This document shows, one piece after another, positions 50,597 to 60,500 of a DNA stretch of 63,269 bases. Position 1 is the stretch's first letter; each line of letters opens with the position of its first letter. The stretch lies in IMG/VR virus record IMGVR_UViG_3300042868_013427, positions 1-63,269 of that record, one strand, 5' to 3'. A program made the translations under genes and the position numbers. Under the pieces are notes generated by a model that was not told where the DNA came from, ran no database searches, and saw only the letters and a program-made list of their open reading frames with translations. Origin of the DNA: a virus.

Positions 50597-51821
50597 CATC
50601 GAATCCTTCAAAGATTTCTGACATTGAATCGCCCTCAACGATGTTTGGAAGCTCAAACAGAGGCCTTATGACGTTGTCATCGATTTGTTTGAGGACATCA
50701 TCAGTGAAGACTTCTGATGTGAACAGCTGGCTTGACTTTATCGTCTTTCCAAGATGCTTTACAGCAAAGGTCTTTGGATTGGCTGAATCATCTGAGATGT
50801 ACTCAAACTCACCTGTTGGTACCCTCTCAACGACTGGCTTGCCCCTCTTTATCACCGGGTTTCCTTCTTCATCTAGGACTGGCCTTTCATCAATCCTCTC
50901 TTCCAGCTTTCCAGGCCCGATTCCGACTGCGTCCCATGATACGTACTTCTCAAGGCCAACGTAAGGATTCATGCCGTTGTAGAACGAGATGTGGAACTTC
51001 ACTGGGATTGGCTTTGCAAACCTGTTCTTGCTTGGCTTTGATGTCACAAGAACGCCAGTCTTTGTCATTCCGGCCTTCTCTGCCTGCTTGTTGTTCTCCT
51101 TGAGGTTTGCCTTTGAAAGCATGAGGATCATCGATGCTGCATAGATTGCACCGCCGCCGCCCGACATGATCTGAGTAGGAACGTATGCACCAACCGAAGT
51201 GTAGCTGTGATTTGTAAACACAAGGGGTATTTTCAGTTCAGCAAGATCTGTTGTGACAATGCGGAAGAGCGACCTGATGTCTCCTGCCCTCGTCATATCC
51301 TTCTTGTCGCTTCCAGAAAGTGCATCGCTTCTCTCCTTCTCTGTTGCAAGGTTTCCTATCGAGTCAACAATCATCATGATCTTTGGCGTCTCGTATCCCT
51401 TGTCTTTCTTCTCCTTCAATTGGTCGTATAGGTTTGCGCAGAAGTTCTTTAATGTCTTAATCGTATTGACTGGTTGATACCTGATCTTCTCTGGATCAAG
51501 ACCGAACTTCCTTGCAATGTCCTCATCTATGGCAGACTCAGAATCACAGTAGATGATGTAGTAGCCCATCTTCTGTGCCTCTCTTGCGATATTGAGACAG
51601 AGGAACGACTTTCCTACACCAGACTCGCCGCTAAGGGCAACGCTTCGTGTGTTTGGTATACCCCCAAAAAGTGAACCAGAAAGCTGTGCATTCAACACAT
51701 AGTTTCCTGTTGGGATGTATTCATCTATCTTTGAGAACTTGTTCTCTGTTAGTATTGAGCCAAGCTCACTGACCTTTGAAAGACTCTTATCGAGTTCTCC
51801 AAACGAGAATTGTTTTGCCAT
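50574..51821 (-). CDS. uvsX: RecA-like recombinase UvsX
   Basis: Strand-exchange protein. Walker A GESGVGKS is at residues 65-72, the catalytic Glu region is YYIIYCDSESAIDEDIARKF, Walker B-like KIMMIVDSIGNLATEKERSD, and FTNHSYTSVGAY is the T4 UvsX-type L1/L2 region. The length of 415 compares with 391 in T4. The C-terminus is very acidic (EGFDDEEDTLE), as in RecA relatives. AGAGG lies seven bases upstream of the ATG. It lies 19 bases downstream of the polymerase fragment. Confidence 0.95.
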   Translation of the reverse strand: MAKQFSFGELDKSLSKVSELGSILTENKFSKIDEYIPTGNYVLNAQLSGSLFGGIPNTRSVALSGESGVGKSFLCLNIAREAQKMGYYIIYCDSESAIDEDIARKFGLDPEKIRYQPVNTIKTLKNFCANLYDQLKEKKDKGYETPKIMMIVDSIGNLATEKERSDALSGSDKKDMTRAGDIRSLFRIVTTDLAELKIPLVFTNHSYTSVGAYVPTQIMSGGGGAIYAASMILMLSKANLKENNKQAEKAGMTKTGVLVTSKPSKNRFAKPIPVKFHISFYNGMNPYVGLEKYVSWDAVGIGPGKLEERIDERPVLDEEGNPVIKRGKPVVERVPTGEFEYISDDSANPKTFAVKHLGKTIKSSQLFTSEVFTDDVLKQIDDNVIRPLFELPNIVEGDSMSEIFEGFDDEEDTLE

Positions 51822-51839
51822 TTTAACCTCTATTGTTTT

Positions 51840-53030
51840 TTAGAATAATCTCTTGCTTGTTACAAGATTTCCTGGCACAGGAGGAAGACCTATGACCTCA
51901 AGAAACCTGTTGATCGGTGAAATGAGAGTCTTTTCAAACTGAACATCAAAGTTCATCTTTGGTGCAAACTCGTAAGGAAAGGCATCTGTGTGGTATGCAA
52001 AGACCTGGTCCTCTCCTTCTGCATAGTAGTACTTCACCTTGTCACCTGACTTTAACATTTCATACTTTGCTTTCCACTTTTTGTTCTGACCAAGCATGTA
52101 GTTGTAGTATCCTGCTGCACGAACGTGGACCGGACACTTGCTTCTCACTTCAAATGGCTTGCTAAAGTCTCTGTCGTTTGCGATGTATTTTTCATAATCG
52201 CTTATGCCCTTTGTTATCGATATCTTCTCGATCGGCTGTATCTTAAACTCTGCTTTGAGGTCCTTCAGTATCTTTACAAAGTCTGCATACTGTATGGCCT
52301 TTTTGTGTGTGAAGATGTACTTCATCAGGCCTCTCATCTTGTCTCTGATGAAAGGAGGAGTTGACCCCTGGACCATCTCAACACCCTTTGGCTTGATCTT
52401 TGTCATGCTCTCTATGTCGATCCCTGGATCCTTCCACACCGGGTTGAGGACGTACTTCTTCTTTGCAATGATTATTGCAGATTCTGATATCATCTCCATC
52501 TCAAAGTTCTGGAGGTTCTTTGTGTTGAACTTCTCGCTGTACTTGTCAAAGCACTTGTTGAGAAACAATTTCAGACGATTATCATAGAGGCTGAGTATGA
52601 ATGCCTTTGCATCTCCCTGCCAACCGCAGCTCCTGAGGACAGGTTCAAACGTCACATAGGAGGAATCTGTGTCATTGTAGAACGTCACCGTCTCTGTTAT
52701 AGGAGAGACTTCACCCTCTATTCCAAGCTGTTCATGGATGACGTGATCCTTGTGCCAAAACTCTTTGAAGTATAGATTGATGTACTTATCAGCGCTCTTG
52801 ATGATGTCCTGACCCTGCAGAGTTATTGCCTCTGCAATGTCAATGTTGTACATGATGAAGTACTTGCTTCCATATGCACCGTAGACAGAGTTGATGAGGA
52901 GCTTTATCGATTGCTCCTCATTCGTCTTCTGCATCTTGATTATCTCAAGCCTGTCTATCTCTTTTTGGATCTCATCATACGATTTTGAGGTCCAATCATC
53001 AAGGTTGAAAGATACGGAATCAATCCTCAT
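51840..53030 (-). CDS. 43: DNA polymerase C-terminal fragment (T4 gp43, family B)
   Basis: Contains family-B motif B (KLLINSVYGAYGSKYF, Lys43/Asn47/Tyr50 from the chosen ATG) and motif C (FYNDTDSSYV, Asp120/Asp122), then a KKKYVLNPVWKD stretch and thumb region ending in IGLPPVPGNLVTSKRLF. There is no exonuclease domain and no motif A (DxxSLYPS), so this is only the fingers-to-thumb portion, 396 residues, matching the end of T4's 898. The ATG at 53030 is preferred to an in-frame TTG at 53036. The rest of the polymerase is not in the window, so a split polymerase (two subunits) is likely. Confidence 0.9.
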   Translation of the reverse strand: MRIDSVSFNLDDWTSKSYDEIQKEIDRLEIIKMQKTNEEQSIKLLINSVYGAYGSKYFIMYNIDIAEAITLQGQDIIKSADKYINLYFKEFWHKDHVIHEQLGIEGEVSPITETVTFYNDTDSSYVTFEPVLRSCGWQGDAKAFILSLYDNRLKLFLNKCFDKYSEKFNTKNLQNFEMEMISESAIIIAKKKYVLNPVWKDPGIDIESMTKIKPKGVEMVQGSTPPFIRDKMRGLMKYIFTHKKAIQYADFVKILKDLKAEFKIQPIEKISITKGISDYEKYIANDRDFSKPFEVRSKCPVHVRAAGYYNYMLGQNKKWKAKYEMLKSGDKVKYYYAEGEDQVFAYHTDAFPYEFAPKMNFDVQFEKTLISPINRFLEVIGLPPVPGNLVTSKRLF

Positions 53031-53778
53031 TGACAACGCCTATTATTGATGTTGTGTCTGATTCTGTTGAGTATGTTATGACCTTGTCTTCTGATATGTT
53101 GAGCTTGAACGTGTCATCTCCTATGTAAGAGAGAAACTCCTTCTTCACCTTTATTGGCCTTTCAAGAGAGCCTGTGACTTCATCTGGAAGCTGGTAGTCA
53201 TAAAGGCTGTTGAAGACATGGATCTTTCCTGATGATTCATCCATCCTTATTGACACCGTCTTCTCTGCTGAATCGATGTCAAAGAGAGATGTGATCTTCT
53301 TCATCTGTGTCTTGTGTATCGACGTCTGTGCGCCCTTCTCTGCAGACTTGATGATGCCATCGTACACATGGTCTCCAAGTGCAACAACATAATCAAGCTC
53401 AGTGCAGGCATTTATGATAGTTAGGCTATCTGATACGAACTTGACTTGTGAACAAAGTAGCGCATCCTTCTGCTTCTCACAGACGAATACAATCTCTATC
53501 TCACCATCAGGCAGAAGATCGATGTTCTTCATCACACGATCGATGTTGAAGAACGGCACCTTTATCACACTAGGTGGTTCCTTCTCAAAGGATCCAAAGC
53601 CATCAAGATCGATCTGACTCCTCTTGATGAATCCTCTATCAGGGGTGTACGTCTTTGACACCATCCTGTCTGAGTAGACCTCTATGAGAAGAGACTGGCT
53701 CACCTTCTTGAACTTCTCAAGAAAGTCTCTGAATTTTTCTATGTTTTCTGCGGTTAGAGTAAAGTTAGCACTAGCCAT
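53020..53778 (-). CDS. 45: Sliding clamp-like protein (T4 gp45-like)
   Basis: A 252-residue protein of two similar halves, with FTLTAENIEKFRDFLEKFKK opening and IKVKKEFLSYIGDDTFKLNI closing. The latter resembles the T4 gp45 end segment in which a short helix is followed by a strand pair. VPFFNIDRVMKNIDLLPDGE follows the clamp domain's second strand-helix unit. Compatible with a PCNA-type fold and close in size to T4 gp45 (228). AAGGAA lies close upstream of the ATG. It directly precedes the polymerase fragment, with overlap, which supports the assignment. In T4 gp45 also helps gp55 at late promoters. Confidence 0.75.
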   Translation of the reverse strand: MASANFTLTAENIEKFRDFLEKFKKVSQSLLIEVYSDRMVSKTYTPDRGFIKRSQIDLDGFGSFEKEPPSVIKVPFFNIDRVMKNIDLLPDGEIEIVFVCEKQKDALLCSQVKFVSDSLTIINACTELDYVVALGDHVYDGIIKSAEKGAQTSIHKTQMKKITSLFDIDSAEKTVSIRMDESSGKIHVFNSLYDYQLPDEVTGSLERPIKVKKEFLSYIGDDTFKLNISEDKVITYSTESDTTSIIGVVNED

Positions 53779-53798
53779 TTAAGTTTCCTTTTTATTGA

Positions 53799-55157
53799 TT
53801 ATACTTCTGTTTCTTCTTCTGGTTCTTCTTCAATTTCAAAGACTTCTATACCATCAGCGCTTTCGTGTTCAAACAATTGCTCAGCTGGCTTTATTCTCTT
53901 TCCTCGGAGCTCAAACTTCATTGAATTGACAACCTTGTCCTGCTCCTTCTGCTGCTTTATGAAGTCCTTGAGCTTCTGCTCCTGGATCTTTATGAGTTCA
54001 ATCGTTCTTTCGACCTCTTCGTTTGAAAGCTGCCTGAGCTTTATTGAATCAAGCCTTGATGTTATTGGCTTCTCAAACTTTGTGAGGAACTGATCGATCT
54101 CATCGTCAGTCCTCTTCTTTGCAACCATGAACTTCAAGTACTCAAGCTTTGCCTTCAAATATGCAAGCTCAGCTGTTTCTTTCGACACCGTCCAATCAAG
54201 ATGGAAAAGCTTTGTCCTCTCTATCTCATCCTTGAAGTCAAGAAGATAGTCCTCAAGCCTCTCATACTCGATGACAGTCTTGTTTCTCACAAAGACTATT
54301 GACTCATGGACTATGATCTTTGATGCCTTCTCTATCTGGTCTCTCACCTCGATCCATAGGTCCTTGTCTTCCTTAAGTGATACTGTTATCGTCAGATCGA
54401 CCTCATCGGAACTGTTGTTGATGAAGTCAAAGTCAATGCCGTTGAGGATTCCACTGACCTTCTTGAGGAACGACTCAAACTTCACAAGAGGCGGAAGCGA
54501 TGCGATCTTGATCTCTCTCTTCTCTTCTGATACCTTGACATCACCTTCAACGAGCCAGGTCTTGCTGTCTCCGTGCTTTGTGACCTTTCCAGTGAATCCT
54601 TTGAAGTAGGGATTTACAGACTTTCTTTTTCCATCAAAGAAGTCCTGTATGTCCTCTATCTTTCTAGGAAGTATCGTTGACTTGTAGCCAACAGCAATTC
54701 CCATGATCCCGCTCGAAAGACCAAAAGGAAGATCAACGACCATCTCGTCATAGAGGCCTTCTTCGTTCTTCTTGTTGAGGTGGTAGTACTTGTCAACGAT
54801 CGACTTCATCTTTGGGTTCATCTTCACCGAAGTGTACCTTGCGCTTGCAGCGTTAGGAGACACCGGGCATCCAAAGAAACCGTCTCCTATCATTATCTGC
54901 TCTGAGCAATTGAATGGTCTTGCAAGCCTGTTGATCGTTGAAACAAGAGATGCATCTCCTGAGTGGTAGCCTGCAGATATGGCAGAGCCAACAACAGATA
55001 GGGTCTTGTTGAACGATGAAGGACAGTTGTCGATGAGTATCCTCTGGACGTTTGTCAGGGAATCATACCAGTTTGGAATCCCACGGGATTCAATGACGTA
55101 CAGCGCGTATCGCCTATACCTTTCGTCTATCTGCCTTTTTATTGTTATGTCTGCCAT
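53799..55157 (-). CDS. 52: Type II topoisomerase medium subunit (T4 gp52/GyrA-like)
   Basis: The DNA cleavage subunit. RGIPNWYDSLTNVQRILIDN matches the family's DGLKPVQRRIL region, GYHSGDASLVSTINRLARPF follows (YHPHG equivalent), FFGCPVSPNAASARYTSVKM holds the catalytic Tyr108 (A-x-R-Y-T), and GSGIMGIAVGYKST-like sequence follows. A charged coiled coil ends the protein. The length of 452 compares with 442 in T4. The start lies 44 bases inside the preceding gene. It acts with gp39 to relax or disentangle phage DNA. Confidence 0.95.
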   Translation of the reverse strand: MADITIKRQIDERYRRYALYVIESRGIPNWYDSLTNVQRILIDNCPSSFNKTLSVVGSAISAGYHSGDASLVSTINRLARPFNCSEQIMIGDGFFGCPVSPNAASARYTSVKMNPKMKSIVDKYYHLNKKNEEGLYDEMVVDLPFGLSSGIMGIAVGYKSTILPRKIEDIQDFFDGKRKSVNPYFKGFTGKVTKHGDSKTWLVEGDVKVSEEKREIKIASLPPLVKFESFLKKVSGILNGIDFDFINNSSDEVDLTITVSLKEDKDLWIEVRDQIEKASKIIVHESIVFVRNKTVIEYERLEDYLLDFKDEIERTKLFHLDWTVSKETAELAYLKAKLEYLKFMVAKKRTDDEIDQFLTKFEKPITSRLDSIKLRQLSNEEVERTIELIKIQEQKLKDFIKQQKEQDKVVNSMKFELRGKRIKPAEQLFEHESADGIEVFEIEEEPEEETEV

Positions 55158-55683
55158 GTGCTTTCTCTTTGGGTTTTTGTTTCTTATTCTTTTCTTCTCT
55201 GCCTGTTATGATATCGACAGCTTGCTTTGCAGTTATCTCTTCTCCAGAGATCGTGCCTCTTTTGAAGATGATGTTGCTAATTTTTCCATCAAGCGGAAGA
55301 TCAATCCCTCTCTCGTCCTTTTCTCCATTCCATGCAAATGTAACGAATATCGATTCATCTCCTAGTATGCTGTAGTCATCTCCTTCAATGTAACCTGTCA
55401 CAAGGTGCCACTTTGAGTCTCCGCCTGCATATTGGTTTGATGTCTTTGCCTTTAAGAGCACCTTTCCCTTTGGCTTCATTCTCAGATCTTTGAATCCATC
55501 ATCAAGGTCTTTGTTGCTGTCTACTTCTCCAACTGCTTCAGTCCTTATCTTCTCAAGAACTTCATCTATGTCATTCGTTGAATAGATGCAATCAGGACCA
55601 CGGACAACATACTTTGTTTTGTTCTTTTTTGGAACATCATAGATGTCAAGACTCAATACTCGTTTGTTTCCTTTTGTTCTCAT
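55114..55683 (-). CDS. Hypothetical protein between topoisomerase genes, 189 aa
   Basis: The family is not recognised. The N-terminal 130 residues look beta-rich with LSLDIYDVPKKNKTKYVVRG and IFVTFAWNGEKDERGIDLPL. The C-terminal 45 residues are extremely basic (REEKNKKQKPKEKAHGRHNN), suggesting nucleic-acid binding. It starts 10 bases after gp39 and overlaps gp52 by 44 bases, so it is translated with the topoisomerase. It could be a topoisomerase partner. This is inference from position. Confidence 0.7.
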   Translation of the reverse strand: MRTKGNKRVLSLDIYDVPKKNKTKYVVRGPDCIYSTNDIDEVLEKIRTEAVGEVDSNKDLDDGFKDLRMKPKGKVLLKAKTSNQYAGGDSKWHLVTGYIEGDDYSILGDESIFVTFAWNGEKDERGIDLPLDGKISNIIFKRGTISGEEITAKQAVDIITGREEKNKKQKPKEKAHGRHNNKKADRRKV

Positions 55684-55693
55684 TCATTGGCTT

Positions 55694-57511
55694 TCATTCG
55701 TATGACGGAGTTGTTTGTAGCCAATCTTTTCTCTTTTGGGCAGATGGTCCGAATGCAATGTCAAGATACCTAAGCGCCTGCGAATCCTCTCTGAACAGCT
55801 GTATGTCTATGTTCTTGAATATCCACTCCCAGTCCTGTATGTCGTTGCTACCAAGGCCCTTAAGGTATCTGACGTTCCTTGCCTTCTTTCCAGATGCAAC
55901 GATCTTCTTGTACTGATCTATGCTGTATGCATAGCTTCTTCCCTTCCTGCCTTCTGTCTCATAGGATATGAGGGGCTTGACGAGAAGCCCAAGCTTCTTC
56001 TGCTTTATGACATATGGGAACCATCTGTAGAACAGGTTCAGGAGAAGTGATGCAATGTGCTCACCGTCAACGTCCTGGTCCGTTGCAATGATGATCTGCT
56101 TGAAGTCACATGTCTCCTTCTCTATGTCAAGGCCGAGGATGTTGATGAGGTCCATGATCTCCTGGTTTGATGTCAGGTCAGAAAGGCTCTGTGTGTTCTT
56201 GACCTTTCCTCTGAGGGCATAGACTGCATCGCCTTCCTTGTCCCTCTTCTGTGCAAGAGATCCTGCAGCAGATAGGCCCTCACAGAGGAAGATCCTGTTC
56301 TTCTTCTTTCCTGCTGGAAAGTACTTCTCACTGAACTTGATCGTGTTGTCCCTCTTTGCAGTCCTGATCTTCTTGAGCTCTCCCTTGTGCTGGTACTCTT
56401 CGATCGCCTTCTTGATCTTCAACTCAAGGTCGCTCTTTGAGAACTCCCTCTTCAGCTTCTTGATCAAAGGCTCAACGAAAGGCATGAGCTCCTCTCTCGT
56501 TGTGACGAACCTAGTCTTGTTCTGGTCTCCGAACCTCATGATCCTTGGTGGTACATTCAGTGTTATCACGGTCTCATAGAAGTTGTGTGCCTGCTCGTAT
56601 CCTAGGATCTCATTCAGCATCTCGTGCATCACAAGCTCATGGATCTGCCTCTGTCCAGTGCTTGATGCCTGCGTTGCATTGACGAAGGATGCCCTTATCG
56701 ATCCTGGGAACTTTGGATAGAGGCACACAGTTCCGACCTTGTGGGAAACGACCATTGCATCCTTTGGCATGAATGACTTCGGAAGGCTGACTTCCTTTCC
56801 GTCCCATTTGACTATGAACGGAACATCCTTCAGGACAGGATCAAACGAGAGGATCCACTTCCTGAATGCCATCTGTGTGATGATGTACTCCTTGTCCCAT
56901 TTTGCACCCTTGAACACGTCCTTTCTTGGGATGAACTTTATTGTCGTTCCGGTGTCTGATCCCTTCTTTGTAGGCTTGTGGTCCTTTGACTTCGATGAGA
57001 AGTTCTCCCAGGTCTGTGTGTATGTGATGCTTGGGTTCACTGTCTCTATGCTGAACATGGACGAAAGCATGTTTGTCAGGGATATTCCCATCCCATTTGT
57101 TCCAACGATGTTCTCTTCGATGCCATCGTTGTTGAAGTTGCTACCAGCACGAAGCATTGAGACTGCGGTCTCAACCATTGACATTCCAGACTTTGGGTGG
57201 ATCTTCTCTGCGTTCTTGAATCCTCCTCCTGTGTCTATTATCGTCGCACTGTTCTCCTTTGAGTTGAACTCAACGGTGATGTGCTTGACCTTTCCAGACT
57301 GCCTCTTTGCCTCATCAAACGCATTGTCTATTGCCTCATTGAGGATCTTATAGAATCCAACAGAAAGCATCTTTGTTTCCTCAACAATGAGGCCAGATTT
57401 TATGATTGGAACCCTTTCCTCAGATGGCTCAACGGAACCAACATATATGGTTGGTTTCCTCAAAACGTGCTCAAAATCTGAAAGAACTTCTATCTCTTTG
57501 TTGACTGACAT
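55694..57511 (-). CDS. 39: Type II topoisomerase large subunit (T4 gp39/GyrB-like)
   Basis: The ATPase and TOPRIM subunit. GHKL motifs: KILNEAIDNAFDEAKRQ (N-box), ATIIDTGGGF, and EENIVGTNGMGISLTNMLSS (G2 loop). TOPRIM: FLCEGLSAAGSLAQKRDKEG and IIIATDQDVDGEHIASLLLN, with the acidic D-x-D-x-D. The length of 605 corresponds to one uninterrupted subunit, whereas T4 splits it into gp39 and gp60. It starts the minus-strand replication operon, 73 bases from the divergent fibre gene. Confidence 0.95.
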   Translation of the reverse strand: MSVNKEIEVLSDFEHVLRKPTIYVGSVEPSEERVPIIKSGLIVEETKMLSVGFYKILNEAIDNAFDEAKRQSGKVKHITVEFNSKENSATIIDTGGGFKNAEKIHPKSGMSMVETAVSMLRAGSNFNNDGIEENIVGTNGMGISLTNMLSSMFSIETVNPSITYTQTWENFSSKSKDHKPTKKGSDTGTTIKFIPRKDVFKGAKWDKEYIITQMAFRKWILSFDPVLKDVPFIVKWDGKEVSLPKSFMPKDAMVVSHKVGTVCLYPKFPGSIRASFVNATQASSTGQRQIHELVMHEMLNEILGYEQAHNFYETVITLNVPPRIMRFGDQNKTRFVTTREELMPFVEPLIKKLKREFSKSDLELKIKKAIEEYQHKGELKKIRTAKRDNTIKFSEKYFPAGKKKNRIFLCEGLSAAGSLAQKRDKEGDAVYALRGKVKNTQSLSDLTSNQEIMDLINILGLDIEKETCDFKQIIIATDQDVDGEHIASLLLNLFYRWFPYVIKQKKLGLLVKPLISYETEGRKGRSYAYSIDQYKKIVASGKKARNVRYLKGLGSNDIQDWEWIFKNIDIQLFREDSQALRYLDIAFGPSAQKRKDWLQTTPSYE

Positions 57512-57561
57512 GTGCTTTTATCTTTTTGATTGATGATTGAACAAATATACCAAAAGTCGGC

Positions 57562-57571
57562 AAATATATAC
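57562..57571 (+). promoter_or_regulatory. Late-promoter-like motif (AAATATATAC)
   Basis: AAATATATAC lies 13 bases before the ATG of the plus-strand collagen-like fibre. No strong ribosome binding site follows. Confidence 0.4.
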
Positions 57572-57584
57572 AAAAAAATTCTGG

Positions 57585-60500
57585 ATGTTAACTACCGAGC
57601 AGATCATAAACGCCCTTCAGAAGAAGCTCCTGGGCAGAGTAGCAGACACAGACCCAAACGCACAAGTATTTGAAGAAACAATATCATCGGCAATACGTGT
57701 TGATATTGGTCAGGTTTGGGCAAAGTCCGATCTCATACCTTCAACAAATCCGCTCAGCGCTCCATCTTTTGGAGATGGAAGCATATACTCTGATGATGGA
57801 TACGACATCATACAGAAGAAGGAAAAGGCACCGCTGGACTTCATTGAAGGCTCTGCGTATGCATTTCAGTCTCCATCCATATCAAGGATCATATATCAGC
57901 CTGGATACGAAGTTACCCTTTGGGCGCTTTCTGATTCAAGCCTTGATCCAAACAATCCAAACAACTACACAGTTGAGATAGCCCAGGGGGTAAACACTGA
58001 CTACATAATAGACCCTGACAGCGGCGTCATACTGTTTCTAAATGGACTTCCTGACAACGTTGATGCAACTCATCCTCCAAGGATAAGCTGCTACCTTTAC
58101 ATAGGCCCATTGGGATTTGAGATTGCTCAAGGTCCAACCGGTCCGTCAGGGGGCCCAACAGGACCTGTAGGATCGACGGGCGTCACAGGACCTATCGGTC
58201 CTACCGGACCTACAGGAGCAGGAATAACGGGTCCAACTGGCGCTGGAGCACAGGGTTCACAAGGACCTGTTGGTCCTTCAGGAGGACCAACAGGATCATC
58301 TGGAACACAGGGGCCTCAAGGAGCACAGGGACTACAGGGAGCAAAGGGTGTTCAAGGGCTCCAAGGGCTTCAGGGACTTCAAGGCCTTCAGGGAAGACAG
58401 GGACTGCAAGGCACACAGGGCACACAGGGAACCCAAGGCTTCACAGGAAATGCAGGCGCGCAAGGCCTTCAAGGACGCCAAGGCGTGCAAGGGCCTGAAG
58501 GTGACATAGGACCTACTGGATCAGATGGTTATCAAGGCTCACAGGGACTGCAAGGCCTTCAGGGCCAAACAGGAATCCAAGGCATGCAAGGCCTTCAGGG
58601 ATTCCAAGGCGCGCAGGGAATAACAGGAGACCAAGGAGCGCAAGGGCTTCAAGGGCTTCAAGGACAAACAGGACCACAGGGACTTCAGGGAATAACTGGA
58701 GCAGGCAGCGATGGTGCGCAGGGCCTTCAGGGCCTTCAGGGACGACAAGGAACACAAGGTACACAGGGAACGCAGGGCTTTGGCGGGGCTATAGGATACT
58801 ATGGATACTTCTTGGATCTAAACGATCAGCCAAACAACAGTGTGCTTAGCCCAAACGTTATCACTTATGACACAACAATAGACTCGAGCGGTATCTCAGT
58901 GCAGAACAACTCTGAGATCACATTCAGCTATCCTGGGGTATACAATGTTCAATTCTCTTTCCAGGTAGATAAGACCGACGGTGGAGTTGATTCAATAGAC
59001 ATATGGCTTTCACAGAACGGAAGTAATGTTAGTAACTCTAATACAAGGTTGAGTCTTACCGAGGCAAATGATAAGAAGGTTGCTGCATGGAACTTCATTG
59101 TCACAACCACGACAGAAAATGAATACGTTGAAATATACTGGTATTCTGCAGATGTTGACATGCGACTGCATTATCTAGGAGCGCAGTCAACTCCTACAAG
59201 GCCAGCAACTCCTTCAGTCATACTCAGTGCACAACAGATCATGTACACACAGGTAGGACCGCAAGGACTACAAGGCGTTCAAGGCCTTCAGGGTCTTCAA
59301 GGAGTTCAAGGTGCTCAAGGTGCTCAAGGTGCTCAAGGCAACCAGGGAAATCAAGGCGTTCAAGGGGTGCAAGGAAACCAAGGAAACCAAGGAAACCAGG
59401 GGGTTCAAGGGGTGCAAGGCCTTCAGGGTTTAACTGGAGCAGGCGTACAAGGCATGCAAGGTCTTCAAGGTAATCAAGGAGCTCAAGGCATTCAGGGTTT
59501 AACCGGTGCTGGTGTTCAGGGCATGCAAGGAAACCAAGGAATTGACGGTCCACAAGGACTTCAAGGAACGCAAGGACTGCAGGGTCGTCAAGGAGCATCT
59601 GGCTCAAATGGTCTTACTGGATCTCAAGGTATGCAAGGCATGCAGGGATCACAAGGAACGCAAGGCCTTCAAGGAAGACAAGGTGGAGTTGGTGATTTTG
59701 GTCCACAGGGATTCCAGGGACTTCAAGGTCACCAAGGTATACAAGGCATTCAAGGAGTTCAAGGCCTTCAAGGAAACCAAGGTTTGACTGGAGCTGGAGT
59801 TCAAGGTATGCAAGGCTTACAAGGAAACCAAGGAGTACAAGGAAACCAAGGAAATCAAGGTGTTCAGGGAACACAAGGCATTCAAGGAATTCAAGGCCTA
59901 CAAGGAAACCAGGGGGCACAAGGAGCACAAGGAGCACAAGGTGTTCAGGGTCTTCAAGGCAACCAAGGAAATCAAGGAGTTCAAGGCACACAGGGGACTC
60001 AAGGTGCTCAAGGTGTTCAGGGTCTTCAAGGCAACCAAGGAAATCAAGGCATTCAGGGAACGCAAGGCGTTCAAGGTGCTCAAGGCAACCAAGGAAATCA
60101 GGGAGTCCAAGGAACACAAGGAACACAAGGTTTACAAGGTCTTCAAGGAAGACAGGGCAACCAAGGAAACCAAGGCGTTCAAGGCACACAGGGGTCACAG
60201 GGTCTTCAAGGCAACCAAGGAAATCAAGGCGTTCAGGGAACGCAAGGTGCTCAAGGCAACCAAGGAAATCAAGGAGTCCAAGGGACACAAGGCGTTCAAG
60301 GTGCTCAAGGCAACCAAGGAGTTCAGGGAACACAAGGCCTTCAAGGTCTTCAAGGAAGACAGGGCAACCAAGGAAATCAAGGCGTTCAAGGCACACAGGG
60401 GACTCAAGGTGCACAAGGTGTTCAGGGTCTTCAAGGCAATCAGGGTGTTCAGGGTGCACAAGGTGCACAAGGTAATCAAGGAGTCCAAGGGACACAGGGA

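Noticed and set aside
50597-50656. Upstream extension of the small gene between uvsX and gp41
   Set aside because: These codons overlap uvsX's conserved C-terminal part and have no ribosome binding site; an ATG near 50596 does.
51840-53036. A complete DNA polymerase at this locus
   Set aside because: No exonuclease motifs or motif A in the frame or in the neighbouring clamp and topoisomerase genes, and no N-terminal half elsewhere in the window.
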